From the NCBI GenBank assembly GCA_002700305.1, contig PACZ01000003.1:178090-242089 (forward strand): a stretch of 64,000 nt of DNA, in the 5' to 3' direction. Under the pieces are notes generated by a model that was given only the letters and a program-made list of their open reading frames with translations, searched no databases and had not been told where the DNA came from. The stretch is from Hyphomonas sp. Lineage in GTDB: Bacteria > Pseudomonadota > Alphaproteobacteria > Caulobacterales > Hyphomonadaceae. This document shows, piece after piece, positions 25,821 to 34,249 of this stretch (positions are counted from its first letter, which is position 1; each line of letters starts with the position of its first letter). The translations under genes were made by a program, and so were the position numbers.

Positions 25821-25849
25821 TTGCAGGCAGGCGCGCCCGCGTGTATTAG
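25821..25849 (+). promoter_or_regulatory. Promoter of the tRNA gene
   Basis: The -35 TTGCAG (25821-25826) and -10 TATTAG (25844-25849) are 17 bp apart. The following GC-rich stretch, GCCCCC, resembles the discriminator of stringently controlled stable-RNA promoters. The expected transcript would begin about 15 bases before the tRNA. Confidence 0.65.
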
Positions 25850-25870
25850 GCCCCCTTCGCACCAGCGAAC

Positions 25871-25947
25871 GGTTCGGTAGCTCAGCTGGTTAGAGCGCGC
25901 GACTCATAATCGCGAGGTCGGGAGTTCAAGTCTCCCCCGAACCACCA
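25871..25947 (+). tRNA. tRNA with CAT anticodon (Ile2 or elongator Met)
   Basis: A complete 77-nt tRNA. The acceptor stem GGTTCGG/CCGAACC, D arm GCTC..GAGC, anticodon stem CGCGA/TCGCG with loop CTCATAA, T arm GGGAG-TTCAAGT-CTCCC and an encoded CCA are all present. The anticodon is CAT. The anticodon stem resembles tRNA-Ile2, in which C34 is changed to lysidine by TilS, more than the alphaproteobacterial elongator Met I remember, but this cannot be settled by eye. It is not the initiator: the anticodon stem lacks its three G-C pairs. Confidence 0.95.
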
Positions 25948-26046
25948 TCTGCCCGCTTTGGCGGAGTTTGATCCAGACAATGCACTTCAGGAAAGCGGCC
26001 GCCGGGCCTCTGGCAGGCGCGAGCCCAACTCATTGAATTTGCTGAA

Positions 26047-26418
26047 TTATTGCTGGCTTTCGCCGACCTTGCCCATTGACCAGAGCACAGCGATCCAGCC
26101 GGCTTTGACGCGCGGCAGGGCCAGCATGACCAGTCCTGTAACGGCAAGGGCCGCGCCCGGCAGGCTGATCCAGAGCGGCAGGCTGGACATGGAAACGAAG
26201 AAGGTCACCGCCACCAGGAAAGGCGCCAGCATCAGCACGGTCAGCCATGCCGGGCCATCCTCGGATGGCACCTGGCCAAGAGGCGCGCCGCAACACCCAC
26301 AGGTATCCACAGGTTTCAGATAGGCCCGGTAAAGGGCACCCTGCCCGCAAGCGGGGCATTTCAGGCGCAGCGCGCGGGTGAGCGCCACAGGGCTGGAGGG
26401 CGGCGGGGTCATCGTCAT
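26047..26418 (-). CDS. DUF983 family zinc-ribbon membrane protein
   Basis: A 123-aa protein. An N-terminal zinc-ribbon with two CxxC pairs (LKCPACGQG and CGCCG) precedes the family's EDGPAWLTVLMLAP motif and two membrane segments. DUF983 proteins are common in alphaproteobacteria near cytochrome oxidase genes and are of unknown function. The start is uncertain between GTG 26427, ATG 26418 and ATG 26412; none has a strong ribosome-binding site. Three phased 11-bp repeats lie upstream. Confidence 0.85.
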   Translation of the reverse strand: MTMTPPPSSPVALTRALRLKCPACGQGALYRAYLKPVDTCGCCGAPLGQVPSEDGPAWLTVLMLAPFLVAVTFFVSMSSLPLWISLPGAALAVTGLVMLALPRVKAGWIAVLWSMGKVGESQQ

Positions 26419-26458
26419 GGCCGGCACAGTAGGCCGTCAGGGCAATCTAAAACACCCT

Positions 26459-26491
26459 CTATAGACCGTCTATACACCATCTATACGCCAT
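26459..26491. repeat. Three imperfect 11-bp direct repeats (CTATA-type)
   Basis: Units begin CTATAGACCGT, CTATACACCAT and CTATACGCCAT, directly abutting from 26459 to 26491, and a more diverged fourth may follow. The 11-bp period puts each CTATA on one face of the helix. They lie 40-75 bases upstream of the DUF983 start on its promoter side, so they may be a protein-binding array. Confidence 0.6.
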
Positions 26492-26561
26492 TTAGCCGTC
26501 TGCCGACCCTCGTGCGTTTTCCGGATCGGCGGCCCGGTCCTCCCTCTTCTTTTCGCCCCTT

Positions 26562-27191
26562 CTAGCTTGCTGGCCTGACCGGGATCATCACTTCGTTACG
26601 CTTGAAGGGCGCTGGCACCCATGGGGCGTTGTATCCGGCATAGCGCGCAGGCCCTGTGGCGACATAATCATGCGTGCCAAGCCAGGCTTCCAGCTCGGCC
26701 TGTTTCTTCTTGTGGGCGCTTTCGCGGCCTGCGCCATTAAACCGGATCGCGGCGATCATCTCTCCCGGCACTTCGCGGATCGTGATATCCGGATTGTTCG
26801 GCGCCGGCAGGGTTTCCATCGTCCATTCTTCCGGCATGACAAAGGCAACGACCCAGTCACCGCCGGCCGTTTCCGTTCGCATCACAGGCGCCGTCATCTC
26901 GATCTTGCGGGATGCGGGTGTGCGTGTGACCGGCGCCGTCATTTCAATGCTTTGCTTAGCGGTGTTGTTGCCGAAGATGAAATCCGCAAGCGGACGAAAC
27001 CCGGAATTGCCCGCCCGGCGCATGTCGCCCGTGACGGTGACCTCTGCGAGGATTTGCGGTTTGTACTGGCGCACTTCGATATTGCCATCGCTGGCAATCA
27101 CCTCGTGTGGCGGCTCTTGTGCGGCATTCGCGGCCGTTGGATTGAAAATCGCGGCGGCTATGGCTGCACCCGCGGCGAATAACTTGCGCAT
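26562..27191 (-). CDS. SOUL family heme-binding protein
   Basis: A 209-aa exported member of the SOUL/HEBP family, which binds heme or related tetrapyrroles. After the signal peptide (MRKLFAAGAAIAAAIFNPTAANA, the cleavage being near ANAA) the hallmark segments appear: IEVRQYKPQILAEVTV, IEMTAPV occurring twice, and a C-terminal ARYAGYNAPWVPAPFKRNEVMIPV. ATG 27191 has GGAGA upstream. It is transcribed towards the DUF983 gene and follows the hybrid kinase on the opposite side; neither is an obvious partner. Confidence 0.88.
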   Translation of the reverse strand: MRKLFAAGAAIAAAIFNPTAANAAQEPPHEVIASDGNIEVRQYKPQILAEVTVTGDMRRAGNSGFRPLADFIFGNNTAKQSIEMTAPVTRTPASRKIEMTAPVMRTETAGGDWVVAFVMPEEWTMETLPAPNNPDITIREVPGEMIAAIRFNGAGRESAHKKKQAELEAWLGTHDYVATGPARYAGYNAPWVPAPFKRNEVMIPVRPAS

Positions 27192-27299
27192 GGGGGTGTC
27201 TCCGTTTGGCTCATACACCTTATACGCGCCGCGCCGGCAATTGGTTCAGCTTACAAATCGGCAATGCGCCAGACAGGTGAAATGCCTGCGGGCCGGCGG

Positions 27300-28928
27300 C
27301 TAGCCCACCTTCGCCCAGGCGTCCGGGCTGTCGCCCAGCATCAGAATGTCTGCCAGCGTGGCGACCAGCGCGCGGGGGCGGATCGGCTTCTCGATCATCG
27401 CAATGAATCCAGCCGTCCGGCAGGCGGCACGCCGGCGGTCGGTCAGATCTGCCGTCACAGCCAGGACCGGCGTTTCCCGGTTCGGCCCGGCATCCGAACG
27501 CAGGGTACGGAGGATCATGTCCCCGCTTTCGTCCGGCAGGTGAATATCGGTGAGGATCGCCTGGTAAGGCACATCGAACAGATGCTCACGGGCAATGGAG
27601 GCGTTTGATGCATGATCCACTTCCCAGCCTGCTGCACGCAGGGCTTCGGTGATTACAAGCGCGCTGGCGGCATGGTCTTCAATGACCAGAATGCGGCCCA
27701 GTTCGAACTTGCCCATTTGCGGCCGGACGGACTTTTCCTTCGCGGCAGTGCTGACCAGGCGCGGGCCAGCCTTGCGCACCGGCAGGTCGACCGTGAAAAT
27801 GCTGCCCCCGTCAGGATTGTCGGCAAGAACAATCTCGCCGCCCATGGCCTTCACCAGCGACTTGGCAATCGCAAGGCCAAGGCCGGAGCCACCATGCGTG
27901 TGAACGGTGCTTGCGCTGGCTTGCTCGAACGCTTCGAACAGGCGCGCCTTGTCCTCCTCGGAGATACCGCAGCCGGTATCCGACACGCTCATCCGCAGGC
28001 GCAGAGAAGACTCATCCCGCCAGGTGGCGAGCGAGACATCGATATGGCCCTGTTCGGTGAACTTCAGGGCATTGCTGAGCAGGTTGAACAGGACCTGCCG
28101 CAGGCGCAGGGCGTCTGCCTCAATGCGCGGTGTGCCTTCCTCGACATGGATACGCAGGGCAACCCGTTTGCCATCCGTGCGTGGCTGCCAGACATCCCGC
28201 GCCTCGGCGGCGAACTCGTCGAGGTCGAACGGCGTGGCATGCAGCGGCATCTTCCCTGCCTCGAGGCGGGACAGGTCCAGCAGGTCGTTCAGCAGACGCT
28301 CCAGATGATGGCCGCTGTCGGAAATGGTTCGCGCGAGACGCTTCGGCTCCCCGCCGGAGACACTGTCCTGCAACAGGTCAGCGACTCCCAGAATGCCGGT
28401 CAGCGGTGTGCGGATTTCGTGACCGAGGAAAGCGAGGAAATCCGCCTTTTCCCGGGCGACAGATGTCAGCCTCGTCTTGGCGGCTTCCATGCGGCGGGCG
28501 GCCTGACCAAGCGTGCGGGCACGGGCAGCATTCTCTTTCGCAATGGCAACGGTGAGGTCAGCGGGGCCGACCAGGCCGCAATAAACGCCGTCTTTCGTGA
28601 CGATGAGCCCTTCAGAAAGTGCGGACGGGCAATGGATCGCCGCGTTGTTCGCAGCAAGGCCGACCGGCGTGGCCGCTTCGACAATCTGCGGGTCTGCAGA
28701 GCCAAGAATCGACACAGGCTGCGAGGCCCAGATCGTCCGGGCTTCCGGCCCAGCCATCGCTTCGGTGACAGCCGCGCGCGTCACAAGGGTCAGCGCGCCA
28801 TCCTCTGCGCGCAAGGGCACGGCAAACAGGGATGTATCGGACAGGAAAAGGCTGAGCGCAGCTGCGCAGTTGGTGTCCGCCGCAACCGGCGAAATTGGCA
28901 AGGAAATGTCTTCGACACGCGCGAGCAT
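27300..28928 (-). CDS. Hybrid sensor histidine kinase with CBS-like N-terminus
   Basis: A 542-aa soluble hybrid kinase. Residues about 10-130 look like a degenerate CBS pair (for example TLVTRAAVTEAM and EGLIVTKDGVYCGLVGPADLTVAI). A HisKA domain follows with phospho-His 170 in FLGHEIRTPL, then a HATPase with NLLSNALKF, DTGCGI and GGSGLGLAI, and finally a receiver domain with acidic E417/D418, phospho-Asp 461 in TDIHLP and Lys 514. No membrane segment is present, so the signal is cytoplasmic, perhaps a nucleotide bound by the CBS-like part. A CtrA-like site is 70-87 bases upstream. Confidence 0.88.
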   Translation of the reverse strand: MLARVEDISLPISPVAADTNCAAALSLFLSDTSLFAVPLRAEDGALTLVTRAAVTEAMAGPEARTIWASQPVSILGSADPQIVEAATPVGLAANNAAIHCPSALSEGLIVTKDGVYCGLVGPADLTVAIAKENAARARTLGQAARRMEAAKTRLTSVAREKADFLAFLGHEIRTPLTGILGVADLLQDSVSGGEPKRLARTISDSGHHLERLLNDLLDLSRLEAGKMPLHATPFDLDEFAAEARDVWQPRTDGKRVALRIHVEEGTPRIEADALRLRQVLFNLLSNALKFTEQGHIDVSLATWRDESSLRLRMSVSDTGCGISEEDKARLFEAFEQASASTVHTHGGSGLGLAIAKSLVKAMGGEIVLADNPDGGSIFTVDLPVRKAGPRLVSTAAKEKSVRPQMGKFELGRILVIEDHAASALVITEALRAAGWEVDHASNASIAREHLFDVPYQAILTDIHLPDESGDMILRTLRSDAGPNRETPVLAVTADLTDRRRAACRTAGFIAMIEKPIRPRALVATLADILMLGDSPDAWAKVG

Positions 28929-28998
28929 CCGGCGGTCTCTCTCCAGTCAAACAGAAGAGAGATATTCGCCGGGAATGATTGAGAGGCCGCTAACTTTT

Positions 28999-29015
28999 GG
29001 TTACCGGCGAGTTAA
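28999..29015. promoter_or_regulatory. Near-consensus CtrA-type site
   Basis: TTAC (28999-29002), seven bases, TTAACC (29010-29015): one mismatch from the TTAA-N7-TTAACC consensus. It lies about 70-87 bases upstream of the hybrid kinase start, between that gene and the end of the clpP-like gene. Cell-cycle control of the kinase is a hypothesis. Confidence 0.4.
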
Positions 29016-29035
29016 CCGTTTGATCCCGGGAGGGC

Positions 29036-29644
29036 TCAGACGATCTCGCTGTGGTGGCTGACGATCTTGTGGACGAGTCCGTAATCGACCGCTTCCTGCG
29101 CACTCATCCAAAAGTCACGGTCAGTGTCTTCCTTGATCTGCTCCAGCGATTTGCCGGTGGCTGCCGCGAAGATCTTGTTCAGGCGCTCGCGCATCTTGAT
29201 GATCTCGCGGGCCTGGATTTCCACGTCCGTTGCCTGGCCGCCGACGCCGCCGCGCGGTTCATGGAGCAGGAAGCGGGTGTTCGGCAGGGCGTAGCGATTT
29301 TCTTTCTTCGCCGCTGAATAGATCAGCGCGCCGGCAGAGGCGCACCAGCCGGTGCCGAGGATTTTCACCGGCGCCGGGACGAATTTGATCATGTCGTGGA
29401 TCATGTCGCCGGATTCGACGTGGCCGCCCGGCGAGGACAGGACCAGCAGGATCGGCTTGTCATTCTCCGAAGACAGGGCCAGCAGGCGCTCGCACACGCG
29501 GCGGGCCTGCAGGAAGTCGATTCCGCCCGTCAGCAGGATGGTGCGGGCCTTGAACAGCGCTTCCTCAAGGAAGGCATTCGGCTCGGAAGCCTTTTTCTCT
29601 TCATTCTCGTCGTCGAGGCGCGGCTCGCGGGCAGAATAGTCCAT
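29036..29644 (-). CDS. ClpP-like serine protease (orphan paralogue)
   Basis: A 202-aa member of the ClpP family. The catalytic triad is intact: Ser 103 in WCASAGAL, His 128 in LLHEPRGG and Asp 177 in TDRDFWMSAQEA. The GGVGGQATDVEIQA segment is also canonical. The N-terminus is unusual: instead of the axial-loop sequence needed to dock ClpX/ClpA it has a polar run (DDENEEKK). ATG 29644 follows GGAGA; the upstream start at 29680 is less likely. It is not next to clpX or tig, so it is probably a second ClpP with its own partner or regulation. Confidence 0.85.
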   Translation of the reverse strand: MDYSAREPRLDDENEEKKASEPNAFLEEALFKARTILLTGGIDFLQARRVCERLLALSSENDKPILLVLSSPGGHVESGDMIHDMIKFVPAPVKILGTGWCASAGALIYSAAKKENRYALPNTRFLLHEPRGGVGGQATDVEIQAREIIKMRERLNKIFAAATGKSLEQIKEDTDRDFWMSAQEAVDYGLVHKIVSHHSEIV

Positions 29645-29737
29645 GATGTCTCCGGTTCGCGGGGATTCTAACGGAGTCATAGGTGCGGTGCCCCGGCGCC
29701 CGGGTCAAGGGTGGGGATGCGCTGTTCCACAGGGGGA

Positions 29738-31576
29738 TTATGCCGCTTCCGCGACGATCCTCGCCACATCTTCGGCGTAGCGCTGGGCTTTTTTCTCGCC
29801 GACGCCGCTGATGTCGCGCAGGGCGGTGGCGTCTGCGGGGCGTTCGCGGGCGATTTCGGCGAGGGTGCGGTCGTGGAAGATCACGTAAGGCGGCACGCCG
29901 CGGGCCTTGGCGGTTTCGGTGCGCCACAGGCGCAGCGCATCGAACAGGGTCTGATCGCGCTCTGACAGATCGTCCTGCACGCTGGCACGGGCCACGCGGC
30001 CTGTCTTGCGGCGGCGCGCCCCGGCAGGATCGGCCCTCAGGAACAGCGTCCGCTCGCCCTTGAACAGTGCCCGCGCCGCATCGCCATCCGGCACCATGAC
30101 GATCGGGCGCATCGCATCGCCGCCTTCGGCCAGCATGCCGTCATAGAGCAGCGCATCGAAGATCCGGTTCCAGCCCTGCTTGGGCAGCTCCGCGCCAATG
30201 CCAAAGGTGGACTGAGTGGAAAGCTCCTCGTCGAGGGCGTCTTTCGCCTGCCCCATCAGGTGCTGCACGAGGCGCCCGCGCCCCACGCGCTGTCCGCAGC
30301 GGAGCACGGCGGAAACGGCCATCTGGGCCCAGCGGGTCGCATCATGGCTCTCCCCGCCCTCGCCCCGGCAGATGTCGCAGACACCGCAGGTCTCGGAGGT
30401 CTCTTCCCCGAAATAGCGGCGCACGGCCAGACGGCGGCATTCATCGCCGTCGAAAAAGGCGAACAGCTGGCGGGTCTTGGTGATCTGGACGCGCTTCACC
30501 TCGTCCGGCGCATCGCTCTCATAGGTCCAGCTGAGCGAGCGGCGCATATCCGCCGGGCCATAAAGCGCGATGCCTTCGGCGGGTTCGCCGTCGCGCCCTG
30601 CCCGGCCGACTTCCTGCCAATAGGCTTCCATCGTCTTCGGCGGATCGGCATGGATCACGAAGCGCACATCCGGCTTGTCGACGCCCATGCCGAAGGCGAC
30701 CGTGGCGCACATGGTGAGGCCGTCCTCCAGCAGGAAACGCCGCTGGCGCTCGGCCCGCAGGCCCGCGTCGAGCCCGGCATGATAGGCCAGCGCCGGCACA
30801 CCGGCCTTCTCCAGCGCCTCGGCCAGGTCTTCGGTGGCGTTGCGTGTGGCGCAGTAGACAATGCCGGAGAGGCCCGGCCGCGCCTTCACAAGAGAGACAA
30901 CCCGCTGCGTGCGGTTGCCCTCCTTCGGCTCCGCGGCGAGGGCGAGGTTCGGCCGGTCGAAGCTGGCGACGTGCACGGACGGCTTTGTCAGGTTCAGCTG
31001 GGCAAGAATGTCGTCCCGCGTGCGGGCATCCGCCGTGGCGGTCACCGCAAGCCGCGGCACGCCGGGGAAGAGATCCTTCAGGCGGCCAAGGGCGCGATAG
31101 TCTGGCCGGAAGTCATGCCCCCACTGGCTGACACAGTGCGTCTCGTCCACCGCGATGAGGGAGATGTCCATCTTCGCCAGCCGGTCCGCGAGGCCTGTGC
31201 CGAGCGCTTCGGGTGAGACGTACAGCAGATCCATCTCGCCACGCTGGGCGGCGTCCAGCGCATCGGCGCGGGCATTGAAATCCATCGAACTGTCGAGCCG
31301 TTCGGCCCGCACACCCGCCTGCTTCAGCGCGTCCACCTGATCGGCCATCAGCGCGATCAGCGGCGACACGACAAGGCCGACGCCGGGGCGCAACAATGCC
31401 GGGATCTGGTAGCAGAGCGACTTGCCGCCGCCGGTCGGCAGCACGGCCAGCGCGTCCCGCCCCGCCAGCGCATCGGCGATCACATCCTCCTGCAGGCCCC
31501 GGAACGCCTCATAGCCATAAACCCGCTTCAGCAGGTCGCGGGCATCATCGAGAGTCGGGGCAGCAGGCATGCCCAT
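29738..31576 (-). CDS. recQ: ATP-dependent DNA helicase RecQ
   Basis: A 612-aa 3'-5' helicase acting in recombination and repair. The helicase core has [16 protein letters not shown] and the Walker B box [15 protein letters not shown] (DETH instead of the usual DEAH). The zinc-binding region has CGVCDIC, followed by a winged-helix RQC part and a C-terminal HRDC domain ending [17 protein letters not shown]. The first Met is uncertain; ATG 31576 or 31570 fits the N-terminus of other RecQs, while the longer frame to 31705 does not. Divergent from the small membrane protein gene. Confidence 0.93.
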   Translation of the reverse strand: MGMPAAPTLDDARDLLKRVYGYEAFRGLQEDVIADALAGRDALAVLPTGGGKSLCYQIPALLRPGVGLVVSPLIALMADQVDALKQAGVRAERLDSSMDFNARADALDAAQRGEMDLLYVSPEALGTGLADRLAKMDISLIAVDETHCVSQWGHDFRPDYRALGRLKDLFPGVPRLAVTATADARTRDDILAQLNLTKPSVHVASFDRPNLALAAEPKEGNRTQRVVSLVKARPGLSGIVYCATRNATEDLAEALEKAGVPALAYHAGLDAGLRAERQRRFLLEDGLTMCATVAFGMGVDKPDVRFVIHADPPKTMEAYWQEVGRAGRDGEPAEGIALYGPADMRRSLSWTYESDAPDEVKRVQITKTRQLFAFFDGDECRRLAVRRYFGEETSETCGVCDICRGEGGESHDATRWAQMAVSAVLRCGQRVGRGRLVQHLMGQAKDALDEELSTQSTFGIGAELPKQGWNRIFDALLYDGMLAEGGDAMRPIVMVPDGDAARALFKGERTLFLRADPAGARRRKTGRVARASVQDDLSERDQTLFDALRLWRTETAKARGVPPYVIFHDRTLAEIARERPADATALRDISGVGEKKAQRYAEDVARIVAEAA

Positions 31577-31670
31577 CTTGTGGCGGCGCCCGTGAGTCGG
31601 GGCAAGTGGGCGGGTGCGAACCGATTTGCTCTTGCAGGTTGTGCGGCGCTCCCCATCTCTATTCTGGAGG

Positions 31671-31724
31671 ATGAAAAAGAGATGGCGGGGGACCCGCACA
31701 GACACACAAAATCCGAAGGCCTGA
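31671..31724 (+). other. 17-codon mini-ORF overlapping the next gene's start
   Basis: ATG 31671 directly after GGAGG (31666-31670) begins a 17-codon reading frame ending in TGA at 31722-31724, in a different frame from the membrane protein at 31682. The ribosome-binding site is closer to this ATG (no spacing) than ideal. It could be a chance frame or a small upstream ORF. Confidence 0.25.
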
Positions 31725-32107
31725 AGAGGCTGCTGAGACGCCGAGGGCGGCGCACGAAGACCGGTGCAAACTCAGGTGAGAAAGTCTACAGCTGGGCTGA
31801 GTATAGCCAGGTGAACTTCACGCCTACCGGGCATCAATCGCGGATTGGTTGGATTCTTGTGGGCGCAATGTTCGCCTGCTGGTTTGGAATCCTGCTGTTT
31901 TTAGACATTGTCGGACGGAACTTCCCCGGCAGCTATGATACCATTCTATTTTGGCTCATCATTGCCGGTGGCGCTATCGCGGCAATCGCCTTCGTACTGG
32001 GGCTAATGATCTTTCTCTATTCTTCCGCTCGGACAATTTTCGATTTGCTTGCCGAGCATCGCAAGCGGAAAGCGGCGCAGGACGAAGACGCGAATCGCGC
32101 CAGATAG
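31682..32107 (+). CDS. Uncharacterised two-helix membrane protein
   Basis: A 141-aa protein with a basic N-terminus ([12 protein letters not shown]), two strong membrane segments at about residues 58-80 and 95-120, and a charged C-terminal tail ([18 protein letters not shown]). I recognise no family. ATG 31682 lies 11 bases after GGAGG; the longer in-frame start at 31580 would overlap recQ. The base composition is lower in GC than neighbours. The stop is 7 bases before the start of the uracil-DNA glycosylase gene, so they may be cotranscribed. Confidence 0.6.
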   Translation: MAGDPHRHTKSEGLKRLLRRRGRRTKTGANSGEKVYSWAEYSQVNFTPTGHQSRIGWILVGAMFACWFGILLFLDIVGRNFPGSYDTILFWLIIAGGAIAAIAFVLGLMIFLYSSARTIFDLLAEHRKRKAAQDEDANRAR

Positions 32108-32113
32108 TCTCCC

Positions 32114-32770
32114 ATGACAAACACGCCCTACCCGCCCGAAGCGCCGAAGGATTGCGCGCTGTGTCCGCGCCTTGTGGAGTATCGCCACGCCGTCGCCGTG
32201 AAGGAGCCCACCTGGTTCAACGGCGCGGTGCCAAGTTTTGGCGACGAGGCGGCCGAGCTGCTGGTCATCGGCCTCGCACCGGGCGTCACCGGGGCGAACC
32301 GGACGGGGCGGCCGTTTACCGGCGACTGGGCGGGCGACCTGCTCTACGCGACCATCGACAAGTTCGGATTTTCCAAAGGCACCTATGCCGCCGACCCGGG
32401 CGACGGTCTCGCCCTTACCGGCGCGATGATCACAAATGCCGTGCGCTGCGTGCCGCCGGAGAACAAGCCCGTCGGCGCCGAGATCAATGCCTGCCGGCCC
32501 TTCCTGCTGTCCCGGATCGAGGCGCTGCCGAAGCTGAAAGTCATGCTCTGCCTCGGCAAGATCTCGCACGACTCCACGGTGCGGGCCCTCGGACTGAAGC
32601 TGAAGGATCATCCGTTCGGACACGGAACAAGATATGAGGTGAGCTTCGGCGGGCGCGATTACCTGCTGGTCTCCAGCTACCATTGCTCCCGCTACAACAC
32701 GAATACCGGGCGGCTAACGGCCGAGATGTTCGAAGACGTGTTCGCAATGGCGCGGGACGCGATCGGCTAG
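32114..32770 (+). CDS. Uracil-DNA glycosylase, family 5 type (UdgB-like)
   Basis: A 218-aa iron-sulfur uracil-DNA glycosylase expected to excise uracil and some other damaged bases. Motif A reads GLAPGVTGANRTGRPFTGD and motif B SYHCSRYNTNTGRLT; in most family-5 enzymes the second is HPSxxN, here HCSRYN. An N-terminal CALC and the cysteines near VRCV suit the [4Fe-4S] cluster. It is convergent with smpB, only five bases apart. Confidence 0.87.
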   Translation: MTNTPYPPEAPKDCALCPRLVEYRHAVAVKEPTWFNGAVPSFGDEAAELLVIGLAPGVTGANRTGRPFTGDWAGDLLYATIDKFGFSKGTYAADPGDGLALTGAMITNAVRCVPPENKPVGAEINACRPFLLSRIEALPKLKVMLCLGKISHDSTVRALGLKLKDHPFGHGTRYEVSFGGRDYLLVSSYHCSRYNTNTGRLTAEMFEDVFAMARDAIG

Positions 32771-32774
32771 GCCC

Positions 32775-33254
32775 TCACCCCTCCTTCAGGATGCGCGCCT
32801 TCTGGCGGGCCCAGTCGCGTTTCGCTTCGACATTGCGCTTGTCGTAGTTCTTGCGGCCTGTCGCCGTGCCAATGAGCAGCTTCGCGATGCCGCGGTCGTT
32901 GAAATAGAATTTCAGGGGGACAATGGTCCGCCCGGCCCGTTCGACTTCCTGGGACAGTTTCGCCAGTTCCCGCTTCGAGACGAGCAGTTTCCGCTTGCGG
33001 CGCGGTTCGTGGTTGAAGCGGTTGGCGCCCTTATAGGTCTGGATCTCGCAATTGATCAGCCACAGCTCACCCTGTTCGGGGCTGACATAGGCCTCGGCGA
33101 TATTGGCCTTGCCTTCGCGCAGGGATTTCACCTCAGAGCCAGTCAGCATGATGCCGGCCTCGAGCGTATCTTCCACTTCATAGTCGCGGCGGGACCGGCG
33201 GTTCTCCGCGATCAGCCCGTCGGAGCGACCCTTGGTTTGAGACTTCTTAGACAT
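32775..33254 (-). CDS. smpB: SsrA-binding protein SmpB
   Basis: SmpB carries tmRNA to stalled ribosomes for trans-translation. The 159-aa protein has the family's [29 protein letters not shown] block, the [21 protein letters not shown] region and a basic C-terminus. It is 9 bases downstream of dapA on the same strand, a linkage common in alphaproteobacteria. ssrA itself is not in the window. Confidence 0.96.
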   Translation of the reverse strand: MSKKSQTKGRSDGLIAENRRSRRDYEVEDTLEAGIMLTGSEVKSLREGKANIAEAYVSPEQGELWLINCEIQTYKGANRFNHEPRRKRKLLVSKRELAKLSQEVERAGRTIVPLKFYFNDRGIAKLLIGTATGRKNYDKRNVEAKRDWARQKARILKEG

Positions 33255-33263
33255 GGGCCCTAT

Positions 33264-34145
33264 TTAGGCATGAAGCCCGGCAAGCGCCATGGCCGCATCG
33301 ATCTGCTCGCGCGCGGCGGCGTCTGGCGGGGTCAACGGCAGGCGTACGTCGGGTTCACACAGGCCGAGGCGGTGCAGCACATATTTGGCCGGGCCCGGTG
33401 ATGGCGAACAGAACATCGCCTTGTGCAGGGCGATCAGGCGGCGCTCGATGGTCTGGGCGGTTTCGAAATCCCCGGCGGCGAACGCCTTGTGCATGGCGGC
33501 GCAGGCCTCAGGCATGACGTTCGCAGTGACCGAGATACAGCCCGCCCCGCCCATAGCGAGATGGCCAAGCGCCGAGGGGTCATCTCCGGACAACTGTACG
33601 AACTGTTCCCCTTCGCCAATCAGGGCCGCATGCTGGGACACGCGATCCATGTCGCCAGTCGCGTCCTTGATGCCGACGACGTTCGGCAAGCGCGCGAGCT
33701 GGGCAACGGTAGACGGCTGCAAGTCCACTATAGTCCGGCCTGGCACATTATAGAGCACCACAGGCATGGCGACGGCGTCGTTGATCGCCTTGAAGTGGGC
33801 GTACAGTCCGTCCTGATTGGGGTTGTTGTAGTAAGGGCAGACGACCAGCGCGGCATCGGCGCCGGCAGCCTTGGCGTGGCCGACAAAGTCAATCGCCTCA
33901 TCGGTAGAATTCGATCCGGCACCCGCAATGACGGGCACGCGGCCTGCAGCAATCTCTACACAAAGTGAGACAACCTGCTTGTGCTCTTCGGTGCTGAGCG
34001 TCGAGGTTTCGCCCGTCGTGCCAACAGGCACCAGCGCAGCAGAGCCCCCGGCAATCTGGCGCTCGACCAGCTCGGCAAACGCCTTCTTGTCCACGGCCCC
34101 GTTCTTGAATGGAGTGACCAGCGCTGGGATTGAGCCATGAAACAT
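33264..34145 (-). CDS. dapA: 4-hydroxy-tetrahydrodipicolinate synthase
   Basis: DapA condenses pyruvate with aspartate semialdehyde in lysine and diaminopimelate synthesis. The 293-aa TIM barrel has GTTGETSTL near residues 42-50, Tyr 132 in [10 protein letters not shown] and the Schiff-base Lys 160 in VGIKDATGD, one residue off the E. coli numbering. That numbering supports ATG 34145 over the longer start at 34187, although the latter has GAGG upstream. Probably one operon with smpB, and divergent from the lytic transglycosylase, another peptidoglycan gene. Confidence 0.95.
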   Translation of the reverse strand: MFHGSIPALVTPFKNGAVDKKAFAELVERQIAGGSAALVPVGTTGETSTLSTEEHKQVVSLCVEIAAGRVPVIAGAGSNSTDEAIDFVGHAKAAGADAALVVCPYYNNPNQDGLYAHFKAINDAVAMPVVLYNVPGRTIVDLQPSTVAQLARLPNVVGIKDATGDMDRVSQHAALIGEGEQFVQLSGDDPSALGHLAMGGAGCISVTANVMPEACAAMHKAFAAGDFETAQTIERRLIALHKAMFCSPSPGPAKYVLHRLGLCEPDVRLPLTPPDAAAREQIDAAMALAGLHA

Positions 34146-34249
34146 CGTATTCTTGCCGCGATTCAGGTGTTGTTTGGAATGATCCATATATGAATTGCCT
34201 CTGCCTTCCCACGCTTTGGCTCAGAAATAAACACCCGGTGACAACTCAC

